Shown here: positions 35,407-41,460 of the stretch, one piece after another
How positions within the stretch are numbered: position 1 is the first letter of the stretch
Layout of the letters: every line of letters begins with the position of its first letter
NCBI GenBank assembly: GCA_020073395.1
Contig: JAIQFF010000027.1
Location: 1-41,460 of the forward strand
Direction of reading: 5' to 3'
Length of the DNA: 41,460 nucleotides
Source: Terriglobia bacterium
GTDB taxonomy: Bacteria > Acidobacteriota > Terriglobia > Terriglobales > Acidobacteriaceae
Notes under the pieces: model-generated
Database searches by the model: none
The model's input: the letters and a program-made list of their open reading frames with translations, nothing else
What the model was told of the DNA's origin: nothing
Translations under genes and position numbers: made by a program

Positions 35407-35423
35407 GTAACCTCAGAGGTTAC
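35407..35423. promoter_or_regulatory. Perfect 17-bp palindrome upstream of yajQ, candidate operator
   Basis: GTAACCTC-A-GAGGTTAC is a perfect 8-1-8 dyad 31 nt before the yajQ start. A one-base centre cannot form an RNA hairpin loop, so a dimeric DNA-binding protein site is more likely than a terminator. Confidence 0.5.
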
Positions 35424-35454
35424 ATTTTCATAGTTTTCAGAAGGCGCCGCGAAC

Positions 35455-35952
35455 ATGCCCGAAAACACTTTCGACATCGTGAGTAAGATCAATCTGGAAG
35501 AGGTCTCGAACGCCATCCAGCAGGCGACGAAAGAAATTCATACCCGCTTCGATTTGAAGGATTCCAAGTCCAAGATCGAGCTTGAGGGTAAGGACGCGAT
35601 CGTCCTGCACTCGGTCGATGAATATAAACTGAAATCGGTGAGCGACGTGCTTCAGCAAAAGCTGGCGAAACGCGGCGTGCCGCTGAAAGGGCTGACGCAC
35701 GGCGCTGTCGAATTGGCCCTGGGAGGCACCGCCAAGCAGAAGATCACCTTGCAGCAGGGTATCCCGATGGAAAAGGCCAAAGAAATTGTGAAATTGATCA
35801 AGACGTCGAAAAACAAGGTGCAAGCGTCAATTCAGGGGGACCTGGTGCGGGTAAGCGGCAAGGACCGCGATACTTTGCAGGAGGTCATCGCTTTGCTAAA
35901 ACAGCAGGATTTCGGGATCGACATGCAGTTTACGAATTACCGGACGAATTAA
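35455..35952 (+). CDS. YajQ family nucleotide-binding protein
   Basis: The protein has 165 residues, the family length, starting MPENTFDIVSKINLEEVSNA with HTRFDLKDSKSKIEL and the C-terminal LLKQQDFGIDMQFTNYR. YajQ proteins have two ferredoxin-like halves and bind nucleotides; some bind cyclic-di-GMP and act with a LysR regulator, and others bind tRNA. Which applies here cannot be told. AGAAGG lies 10 nt before the ATG. A perfect palindrome just upstream suggests regulation by a DNA-binding protein. It appears monocistronic, since period-9 repeats separate it from the next gene. Confidence 0.94.
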   Translation: MPENTFDIVSKINLEEVSNAIQQATKEIHTRFDLKDSKSKIELEGKDAIVLHSVDEYKLKSVSDVLQQKLAKRGVPLKGLTHGAVELALGGTAKQKITLQQGIPMEKAKEIVKLIKTSKNKVQASIQGDLVRVSGKDRDTLQEVIALLKQQDFGIDMQFTNYRTN

Positions 35953-35954
35953 CG

Positions 35955-36094
35955 ATCTACCACGGAGACACGCAGACACTGAGAAATGCGATGCATGGAA
36001 ATCCAATCCGATAAGGCGGATCAGTCAGCCAGTTTTAGGAAGGTCGCGCCTTATATTTTCTCCGTGCCTTTGTGTCTCCGTGGTGAAGAAGATG
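35955..36094. repeat. Inverted pair of 9-nt tandem repeats
   Basis: The left arm is CCACGGAGA, CACGCAGAC, ACTGAGAAA (from 35959). The right arm ends TGTGTCTCCGTGGTGA (near 36085) with TTCTCCGTGCC before it. The core between (about 36000-36055) contains nothing recognisable. It is the same family as 8808-8878. Confidence 0.75.
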
Positions 36095-36116
36095 CAGGGT
36101 TCTTAGGGAATCAAAA

Positions 36117-37106
36117 TTGAGCGTGCCCGCCGCCATCAACGGAAAGGAATTCTTCGAGCTTCTGCGCGAGGACCTCGCCGCCATTGAGCGCGAGTTCGGG
36201 CGGGACACCGTTTCGGGCGTCGAAGCCATCACCGAGATTGGCGAATACCTGAGGAATGGCGGAGGCAAACGCATCCGTCCCGCGCTGTTGCTGCTGGCCG
36301 CGAAGTTATTCAATTATCAGGGACGCGGTGCCATCCGCCTGGGCGCGGTGGTCGAGATCATTCACACCGCCACACTGGTGCACGACGACATCATTGACGA
36401 GGCCCAGACGCGGCGCGGCCGGCCCGCGGCCAACACGCAATGGGGCAACTCCAAATGCGTGCTGGCCGGCGATTGGCTCTACATGCAGGCCTTCAAGGTC
36501 GCGGTCCAGGAGCGCAACTTCCGCGTTCTCGACACCCTGATCGAACTGACCCAGCAGATGGTCGAGGGCGAGCTGCTGCAGATGGAAAAACTGGGCAAGC
36601 TCATCTCGCTCGACGAGCATTTTGATTTGATCTTCCGCAAGACTGCCTGCCTCTTTTCGGTGTGCATGCGGATGGGCGCAATTCTGGGCGGAGCTACTCC
36701 CGAGCAGGAAGAGAGTCTGGGGCAGTACGGACGCGACCTGGGGATGGCATTTCAGATCGTGGACGACGTGCTTGACCTGACTGCGTCGGAGAAAGTCCTG
36801 GGAAAGCCCGTGGCCAGCGACTTGCGAGAGGGCAAGGTCACGATGGCGGTGATCCATGCCCTGGAACGCTGTACGCCGCGCGAACGCAAGATGATCGAGA
36901 CCGTGGTGCAAGAGCGCGCCTTCGACGGAGTCACGCATCGCGAAATCATCGGAATTCTGGAGCGCTACGGATCGCTCGAAGCGGCCAACGCGCGCGCCCT
37001 CCAGTACGCTACCCTGGCGCGAAACGCGATCTGCAGTTTCCCTGACAGCGAGTTCAAGCGGGCCTTGTTGTGGGCGCCGGATTTTGTGGTGGCAAGAGAA
37101 AAGTAG
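36117..37106 (+). CDS. Long-chain polyprenyl diphosphate synthase
   Basis: This is a trans-prenyltransferase adding isopentenyl diphosphate units to make the side chain of a respiratory quinone. The product is 329 residues from TTG at 36117 (AGGG 8 nt upstream); a GTG two codons later is possible. Visible motifs: GGGKRIRPAL (diphosphate binding), the first Asp-rich motif DDIID at 90-94 in TLVHDDIIDEAQTRRGRPA, and the second, DDVLD at 216-220 in FQIVDDVLD. Ala85 at position -5 of the first motif is small, which fits a long product (octaprenyl range). The chain length is inferred. No quinone head-group genes are adjacent. Confidence 0.92.
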   Translation: MSVPAAINGKEFFELLREDLAAIEREFGRDTVSGVEAITEIGEYLRNGGGKRIRPALLLLAAKLFNYQGRGAIRLGAVVEIIHTATLVHDDIIDEAQTRRGRPAANTQWGNSKCVLAGDWLYMQAFKVAVQERNFRVLDTLIELTQQMVEGELLQMEKLGKLISLDEHFDLIFRKTACLFSVCMRMGAILGGATPEQEESLGQYGRDLGMAFQIVDDVLDLTASEKVLGKPVASDLREGKVTMAVIHALERCTPRERKMIETVVQERAFDGVTHREIIGILERYGSLEAANARALQYATLARNAICSFPDSEFKRALLWAPDFVVAREK

Positions 37107-37304
37107 CAGGGATATGTGGTTAGCGCTTGCGACTTAGCCCATCACTTGAACTGCGGGACAAGCTCATCGCCTGACCTCTCTCTGCCGCCGATACGAATAA
37201 AATCACTCATCGTCAATCCAGGAAATCCGTTTCTTCTCCCGGCGCCGTACATCTCATAGGCATCAGACGTACATCCAATGCCCAATCCAGGAGGAGATCA
37301 AACG

Positions 37305-37646
37305 ATGAAGAAGCTATTGGTTCTCGCACTGGCTGTTTCCGTCATGTTTGCCGTGGCGGGCTTCGCTCAGGACATGTCAAAGGACAGTGGAATGGCCAAA
37401 GCTGCACCGGCCCCACTGAAGAACATCAAGGGAACGGTGAAGGCTGACGGCGACAAGTTGACTTTTGTCTCCGATAAGGACAAGAAGTCGTGGGACGTGG
37501 TCAATCCGGAGACCCTGAAGGGACATGAAGGCCATCACGTGGAAGTAAGCGCGCACGTGTACGCCGACAAAGGCCAGATTCACGTCATGAGCGTCAAGAT
37601 GCTCAAGGCCGAGAAAATGGACAAGATGGACAACATGTCAAAGTAG
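37305..37646 (+). CDS. Small secreted protein, DUF5818-like
   Basis: The protein has 113 residues from the ATG at 37305 with AGGAGG upstream. A cleavable signal peptide (LLVLALAVSVMFAVAGFAQD) is followed by a Met/Lys-rich spacer. One small beta domain follows (IKGTVKADGDKLTFVSDKDKKSWDVVNPETLKGHEGHHVEVSAHVY), then a Lys/Met-rich tail (MLKAEKMDKMDNMSK). The G-x-V...D..K..W.V.....L..H.GH.VEV pattern resembles small acidobacterial periplasmic proteins annotated DUF5818. Function is unknown. The His/Met content might bind metal, but that is speculation. It ends with its own terminator. 37107-37304 shows no gene. Confidence 0.75.
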   Translation: MKKLLVLALAVSVMFAVAGFAQDMSKDSGMAKAAPAPLKNIKGTVKADGDKLTFVSDKDKKSWDVVNPETLKGHEGHHVEVSAHVYADKGQIHVMSVKMLKAEKMDKMDNMSK

Positions 37647-37669
37647 CTGTGCCGAACTGCAGCACCGGA

Positions 37670-37696
37670 GGGCGGCAAGGGCCGCCCTTTTTCTTT
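37670..37696 (+). terminator. Intrinsic terminator after the DUF5818-like gene
   Basis: GGGCGGC (37670-37676) pairs with GCCGCCC (37681-37687) around AAGG and is followed by TTTTTCTTT. This is the clearest plus-strand terminator in the window. Confidence 0.9.
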
Positions 37697-37701
37697 ATAC
37701 T
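37696..37701 (+). promoter_or_regulatory. Possible -10 box for the DedA-rhodanese gene
   Basis: TATACT (5 of 6 to consensus) lies 25 nt before the ATG at 37727, directly after the upstream terminator. No convincing -35 is present. Confidence 0.4.
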
Positions 37702-37726
37702 AACGCAGCCGGCTGTTGGCCCATGA

Positions 37727-38698
37727 ATGCAACAATTACTCTCACTTATCGGACATCATGGATACATTCTGGTGTTCGTTATCGTGCTTGCCGAAGCTCT
37801 AGGATTGCCTGTTCCTGCAGCCGTGGCCTTGGTTGCGGGCGGCGCGGCCGCTGCCTCCGGAGTGCTCAGCGTGTACCGGATTCTGTTGCTGGCACTGCTG
37901 GCCATGGTGATTGGCGATACCCTCCTGTTCGTGGCGGGACGATACATGGGGTGGGGCCTGCTCGGTTTTCTCTGTAAACTGTCGGTCAACCCCGAAACCT
38001 GCATCCTGCGATCGGCCGAATCGTTCTATAAGCGCGGCAAGGCCACCTTACTGTTCGCCAAATTCATCCCCGGCATCAACACCATGGCTCCGCCGCTGGC
38101 GGGAAGCATGAAAATGCCGTTGGACACTTTTTTTCGGCACGATGTCGTGGGAGCGACACTTTACGCGACGGTCTATATTGCTGTCGGCTTTTTGTTCCGC
38201 GATTTTCTGGTTTCAGTGATGCGTGGTTTTCAAACCGCCGGCCGTGCCGTCGAAGCAGTGACCGTCTTCGCCCTCATCGGCTATGCCCTGTACCGGGTCT
38301 GGCTTTATCGCAAACACGCCGTGTACAGAGTCGTACCCCGGATACAGGTGGAAGAAGTGACGCGGCGACTGGCGTCGGAAGACAAAGACAAAATCCTGCT
38401 CATGGATGTCCGCAGCCACGGTTACTACGACGCCGAGGCAGCGCGCATCAAAGGATCGATCCGGATCGAGCCGAACAACCTGAAGGACGAGCTCAAAAAC
38501 ATACCCAAGGACAAAGACATTTTTGTCTACTGTACTTGAGCGCGCGAAGCGACCAGCGCCCGGGTGGCGCACATGCTGCGGGAAGAAGGCTTCAACGCGT
38601 TCGTGATCGTGGGTGGGCTGGCCGCCTGGCGCAAAGCCGGCAATCCGCTGGAGCCGGTCCCGCGTGATGATTTAGTGAAGCTGCCCACATTTTCGTAG
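37727..38698 (+). CDS. DedA-rhodanese fusion with in-frame TGA, candidate selenoprotein
   Basis: Residues 1-200 are a DedA/SNARE-associated membrane domain: several hydrophobic helices, with LLFAKFIPGINTMAPPLAG and the second-half helix VGATLYATVYIAVGFLF. A rhodanese domain follows from about residue 205 (KILLMDVRSHGYYDAEAARIKGSIRI). At the active-site loop the frame reads DIFVYCT, then TGA (38537-38539), then AREATSARVAHMLREEGF and GGLAAWRKAGNPLEPV to the TAG at 38696-38698. Relatives as I recall them read YC[ST]CPNE there, so TGA stands at the second Cys. Reading it as Sec gives U271 and 323 residues in an intact domain. Alternatives are a nonsense mutation or base error. A SECIS-like hairpin follows. 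No ribosome binding site is evident. Confidence 0.75.
38540..38580 (+). promoter_or_regulatory. SECIS-like stem-loop downstream of the in-frame TGA
   Basis: The upper stem GCGCC (38556-38560)/GGCGC (38566-38570) closes the loop CGGGT, with G as its second base. An internal loop (GACCA/ACAT) leads to a lower stem CGAAGC (38545-38550)/GCTGCG (38575-38580) with one mismatch. The apical loop lies 21 nt after the TGA, within the range known for bacterial SECIS elements (about 16-37 nt), and a G early in the loop is also expected. GC-rich hairpins can arise by chance. Confidence 0.5.
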
Positions 38699-38699
38699 A

Positions 38700-38776
38700 G
38701 CTGACGTCAGGCGCCGGACCTTGGACCTCATCACGAACGAAGTGGGGGGAGCCGAAGTCCGCCGTCCGACGGCTTA
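38700..38776. repeat. 7-nt tandem repeats between the DedA-rhodanese and CYTH genes
   Basis: Units near GACGTCA/GGCGCCG/GACCTTG/GACCTCA (38703-38730) face GAAGTCC/GCCGTCC/GACGGCT (38754-38774). This is the same GACGTCC class as at 24157-24205. The array ends next to the CYTH start codon. Confidence 0.65.
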
Positions 38777-38779
38777 ACT

Positions 38780-39352
38780 ATGTCCCAGGAAATCGAGATT
38801 AAGTTTCGTGTGGATGATGCTCGCGCCCTGGCGCGGCGGCTGCGAGCAGCCGGCTTCCGGCAGGTGACCCGACGCACGCACGAGAGCAACACTCTGTATG
38901 ATCTTCCTGGCCAGAGGCTGCGAAAACGGGGGGAACTGTTGCGGCTGCGCAAATACGGGTCCAGTTGGCTGCTGACCCACAAAGCCAAGGGCAAGGTGTC
39001 TCGGCACAAGAGCCGGGTCGAGACGCAAACCAGAATTGAAGATGGCGAGCAATTCCACAAGATCCTGCAGGCACTGGGCTACCTGCCCTCCTTCCGCTAC
39101 GAAAAATTCCGTGCGGAGTGGAGCGACGGCAAGGGCCACGTGGTCCTGGATGAAACACCTATCGGGTTCTTCGGCGAGATTGAAGGCCCGGCGCGCTGGA
39201 TTGACCGCACTGCCAACCTTCTGGATATCAGCCGCGACTCGTACATCACAGACACCTACGCCGGACTGTTCTACGCCTGGAAGCGGCGAACTCGAAGCCG
39301 CGCCCAGGAGATGACATTCCGCGCCGTGCGAAATTCCAAAGCTCCTGTCTAG
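38780..39352 (+). CDS. CYTH domain protein (class IV adenylate cyclase/thiamine triphosphatase fold)
   Basis: The protein has 190 residues, one CYTH domain. The N-terminal ExExK signature is EIEIKF (residues 4-9), followed by alternating basic and acidic strand residues typical of the triphosphate tunnel (RLRKRGELLRLRKYG, LTHKAKGKVSRHKSRVETQT, VVLDETPIGFFGEIEG). CYTH enzymes bind triphosphates with divalent metals. Members include CyaB-type adenylate cyclases and tri- or polyphosphatases; the exact reaction cannot be fixed from sequence. The YxD and C-terminal Tyr-rich segment fit the CyaB-like branch. The start at 38780 lacks a clear ribosome binding site and directly follows a heptamer repeat. 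Confidence 0.85.
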   Translation: MSQEIEIKFRVDDARALARRLRAAGFRQVTRRTHESNTLYDLPGQRLRKRGELLRLRKYGSSWLLTHKAKGKVSRHKSRVETQTRIEDGEQFHKILQALGYLPSFRYEKFRAEWSDGKGHVVLDETPIGFFGEIEGPARWIDRTANLLDISRDSYITDTYAGLFYAWKRRTRSRAQEMTFRAVRNSKAPV

Positions 39353-39431
39353 CGTCACAACATTTTACATTCTGGGAATGCGTTCTGAGTGACCTGGCGT
39401 GCTCGCCCACGTCTAACCCAACAATTCTCGG

Positions 39432-41460
39432 ATGGTTGACAGGGGGGCGAGCTTGCCTGGGGTAAAGCAAAGTCTCTGGTGTGCGGCGGCGATCATCATC
39501 TCATGCCTGCCCGGCGCGCTTTTTGCGGCGCCCCAGCCGAGCTTTGGTCAAGTCACCATCCCGCGGGTCAACACTCCGCCCCAACTGGGAGACTTTCTGC
39601 AGATGAAACCCATCCCGGCATGGGCGGGCAAACTGACCCGGATCGACGGTTTCAAACAGCGCGTTCCGAGCGACGGAGAACCCGTCTCGCAGCGCACCGA
39701 GGCATACCTCGGCTACGACGATAAGAACCTTTACGTCATCTTCATCTGCTTCGACAAGGAACCGCAGAAGGTCCGTGCCCGGCTCTCGCGACGCGAAGAC
39801 ATTTTTGACGACGACACCGTCGAACTGGTGCTGGACACTTTTCACGATCACCGCCGGGGTTATGCCTTTTTTTCCAATGCCCTGGCCGTGCAAGCCGATG
39901 CGCTCTGGACCGAAGGCCGGGACTTCGACCTTTCTTTCGACACCGTGTTTAACACGGATGCGAAACTCACCCCGGAAGGTTTCATGGTCGAGATGGCAAT
40001 TCCCTTTCGTAGCCTTCGCTTTGCCTCCAATGATCCCCAGACCTGGGGAATCCTGCTAAACCGGAACATCCAGCGCAACAATGAAAGCTCATTCTGGCCG
40101 CAATACTCGAGCCGGATCACGGGCCGCCTGAATCAGGAAGCCGACGCGACCGGACTTGAACATATTTCGCCGGGACACAATTTTCAGCTCATTCCGTACG
40201 GGATCTTTCGCTCGTTCCGGGACCTTGATCTGCGAGATGTGGACCATCCCAAGTTCACGCAGCGCGATACCTTTGGGCAAATCGGTCTGGACACAAAGGC
40301 CGTGCTGAAAGACAAGTTCGTGCTGGACGCGACTGCGAACCCCGATTTCAGCCAGGTTGAATCGGACGAACCGCAGGTCACGGTCAACCAGCGCTTCGAG
40401 GTGCAATTCCCGGAGAAGCGCCCGTTCTTCCTGGAGAATGCCAATTATTTCCAGACTCCCATTCCCCTGCTGTTCACGCGCCGCATTGTAGATCCCCAAT
40501 GGGGCGTGCGTCTGACGGGCAAGGATGGACCGTGGACCGTGGGGATGCTGGTGGCCGATGATGCCTCCCCGGGCGCAGAGGTGGCTCCGGACAACTCACT
40601 GTTCGGAAAGCATGCCTACTTCGCGGTAGGACGCGTCAGCCGCGATATCGGAAGCCAGTCTTCGCTGGGAGTGATGTTCACCGATCGCGAAGTCGGGCCG
40701 TATTTCAACCGGGTGGGCGGAATCGACGGCCGCCTCAAGCTTAATTCCAACTGGGTGGCCGGTTTTCAGGGCGTGGTGAGTTCTACGCTGTGCAGCGACC
40801 CTCAGAACAGCGCCTGCACCCTCGGGACCTATCTCGCCGGCCCTGCTGCGGAGGTCACTCTGCAGCGCGATGGGCGCAAGCTGAACTACTTTATGGACTA
40901 CGCCGACCGCAGCGACGGATTTCGCACCTTCACCGGTTTTGATCCGCAGCCTGACATTCACAATCTCTATCACCGGGTGCAATACAGCTTTCGTCCCGAA
41001 GGCAAGCACCTGATCTCCTGGGGACCGCAGATGGAGGTTTACCACACCTTCGATCACGAAGGGAACTACCTGAACTCAGGCTACTTCCCGGCCCTGAAAA
41101 CGGAGTTTGCCGGCCAGACTTTCGTCAACGTGTACTACGCGAAAGAGATGGAATTGCTGCGACCGAGGGATTTCAGCATCCTGACGCGCAATCAAAAGTT
41201 TGTTCGCCACACCACCGAAGTCGAGTTTATGACCAGCCTGTACCGGCCGGTTTCCTTTCAACTGGACTACCGTTTTGGCAGCCGCATCAACTATGACTCG
41301 CCCGATAACGTGGCGCCGTTTTTGGCGGGGCGAACCAGCGTCAACGCGACCCTGACCGTGCGACCCACCAAATCGCTGCGTATTGACAACACCTACTTGC
41401 TATTGCGGCTGCACAATCGCCTGGGACCGACCGGCAGCATGAACAATCACATCATCCGTT
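39432..41460 (+). CDS. DUF5916 protein, secreted/outer-membrane beta-barrel type (partial, runs off the window)
   Basis: The frame is open from 39432 to the window end (676 codons). The N-terminus is a signal peptide (SLWCAAAIIISCLPGALFAAP). A carbohydrate-binding family 9-like domain follows (AYLGYDDKNLYVIFICFDKEP, SRREDIFDDDTVELVLDTF, SFDTVFNTDAKLTPEGFMVEMAIPF). Then comes the DUF5916 signature (ATANPDFSQVESDEPQVTVN, RFEVQFPEKRPFFLENANYF) leading into strand-rich barrel sequence. Such proteins are common near TonB-dependent systems; the substrate is unknown. Start: ATG at 39432, with AACAAT 6 nt upstream (leaderless type), or TTG at 39453 behind AGGGGGG. The latter gives a shorter signal and is nearly as likely. 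Confidence 0.85.
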   Translation, partial: MVDRGASLPGVKQSLWCAAAIIISCLPGALFAAPQPSFGQVTIPRVNTPPQLGDFLQMKPIPAWAGKLTRIDGFKQRVPSDGEPVSQRTEAYLGYDDKNLYVIFICFDKEPQKVRARLSRREDIFDDDTVELVLDTFHDHRRGYAFFSNALAVQADALWTEGRDFDLSFDTVFNTDAKLTPEGFMVEMAIPFRSLRFASNDPQTWGILLNRNIQRNNESSFWPQYSSRITGRLNQEADATGLEHISPGHNFQLIPYGIFRSFRDLDLRDVDHPKFTQRDTFGQIGLDTKAVLKDKFVLDATANPDFSQVESDEPQVTVNQRFEVQFPEKRPFFLENANYFQTPIPLLFTRRIVDPQWGVRLTGKDGPWTVGMLVADDASPGAEVAPDNSLFGKHAYFAVGRVSRDIGSQSSLGVMFTDREVGPYFNRVGGIDGRLKLNSNWVAGFQGVVSSTLCSDPQNSACTLGTYLAGPAAEVTLQRDGRKLNYFMDYADRSDGFRTFTGFDPQPDIHNLYHRVQYSFRPEGKHLISWGPQMEVYHTFDHEGNYLNSGYFPALKTEFAGQTFVNVYYAKEMELLRPRDFSILTRNQKFVRHTTEVEFMTSLYRPVSFQLDYRFGSRINYDSPDNVAPFLAGRTSVNATLTVRPTKSLRIDNTYLLLRLHNRLGPTGSMNNHIIR

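Noticed and set aside
38540-38698. Separate downstream small gene (ATG inside the rhodanese remainder)
   Set aside because: The in-frame continuation from the TGA completes a single rhodanese domain with no gap; an independent 40-residue fragment starting at the internal ATG would not fold as a domain.
39479-40059. Short plus-strand frames within the DUF5916 gene
   Set aside because: They are in the wrong frame; the continuous frame from 39432 gives clear DUF5916 sequence to the window end.

Overview
This GC-rich window carries densely packed genes on both strands and looks like chromosomal DNA of a soil-type Acidobacteriota (Koribacter/Terriglobia-like). The inference rests on several lineage-typical traits: a str operon followed by large secreted Ig-like/beta-propeller lipoproteins, a DUF5916 outer-membrane-type protein, small DUF5818- and DUF6893-like proteins, an ARPP-1 protein, a long sigma factor paired with a propeller-tailed anti-sigma, and many degenerate intergenic repeats. 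No phage, insertion sequence, CRISPR array, tRNA or rRNA was recognised.

Layout. 1-4000 (minus) is the str operon rpsL-rpsG-fusA-tuf, with a strong promoter about 450 nt before rpsL. 4271-6559 encodes a surface lipoprotein. 6692-7733 (minus) is ribH-nusB, with a one-base frameshift in ribH. 7912-10077 (minus) encodes 3-hydroxyacyl-CoA dehydrogenase and thiolase, a C4 acyl-CoA/PHB-type pair. 10338-12911 (minus) is a TPR-GAF-degenerate GGDEF protein. 13060-16856 holds an amino-acid permease, a 36-residue protein, a kynureninase-like PLP enzyme and a stand-alone CTP-synthase-type amidotransferase domain with altered catalytic residues. 17023-19246 (minus) encodes an F420-type nitroreductase-fold protein, exported MsrB and MsrA, and a small Cys-rich protein. 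19437-22259 holds an M20 peptidase, lexA and trxA. 22715-27479 holds anti-sigma/sigma, an exported ARPP-1 protein and a HEAT-repeat membrane protein. 27564-37106 holds a YncE-like propeller, argS, larC, metG, tatD, yajQ and a long-chain polyprenyl diphosphate synthase. 37305-41460 holds a small secreted protein, a DedA-rhodanese fusion, a CYTH protein and the start of a DUF5916 protein.

The most notable gene is the DedA-rhodanese fusion at 37727-38698. Its reading frame is interrupted by one TGA exactly where relatives carry the second Cys of the YC[ST]C active-site loop. The frame then continues through the rest of the rhodanese domain, and a SECIS-like hairpin begins 16 nt after the TGA. 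This is a candidate selenocysteine protein. The nearby GATase-like gene belongs to a family in which selenoprotein members are annotated.

The second theme is intergenic. Nearly every gap carries degenerate tandem repeats with a fixed unit of 7, 8 or 9 nt, usually as an inverted pair, or small hairpins whose stems differ between copies but always pair. Some repeats run into genes and encode their last residues and stop codons (sigma factor, nusB, ribH). Several genes (lexA, the HEAT protein, the permease, the kynureninase-like gene, the GATase-like gene) have a -10 box exactly 6 nt before the start codon and mostly no clear ribosome binding site, as expected for leaderless mRNAs.
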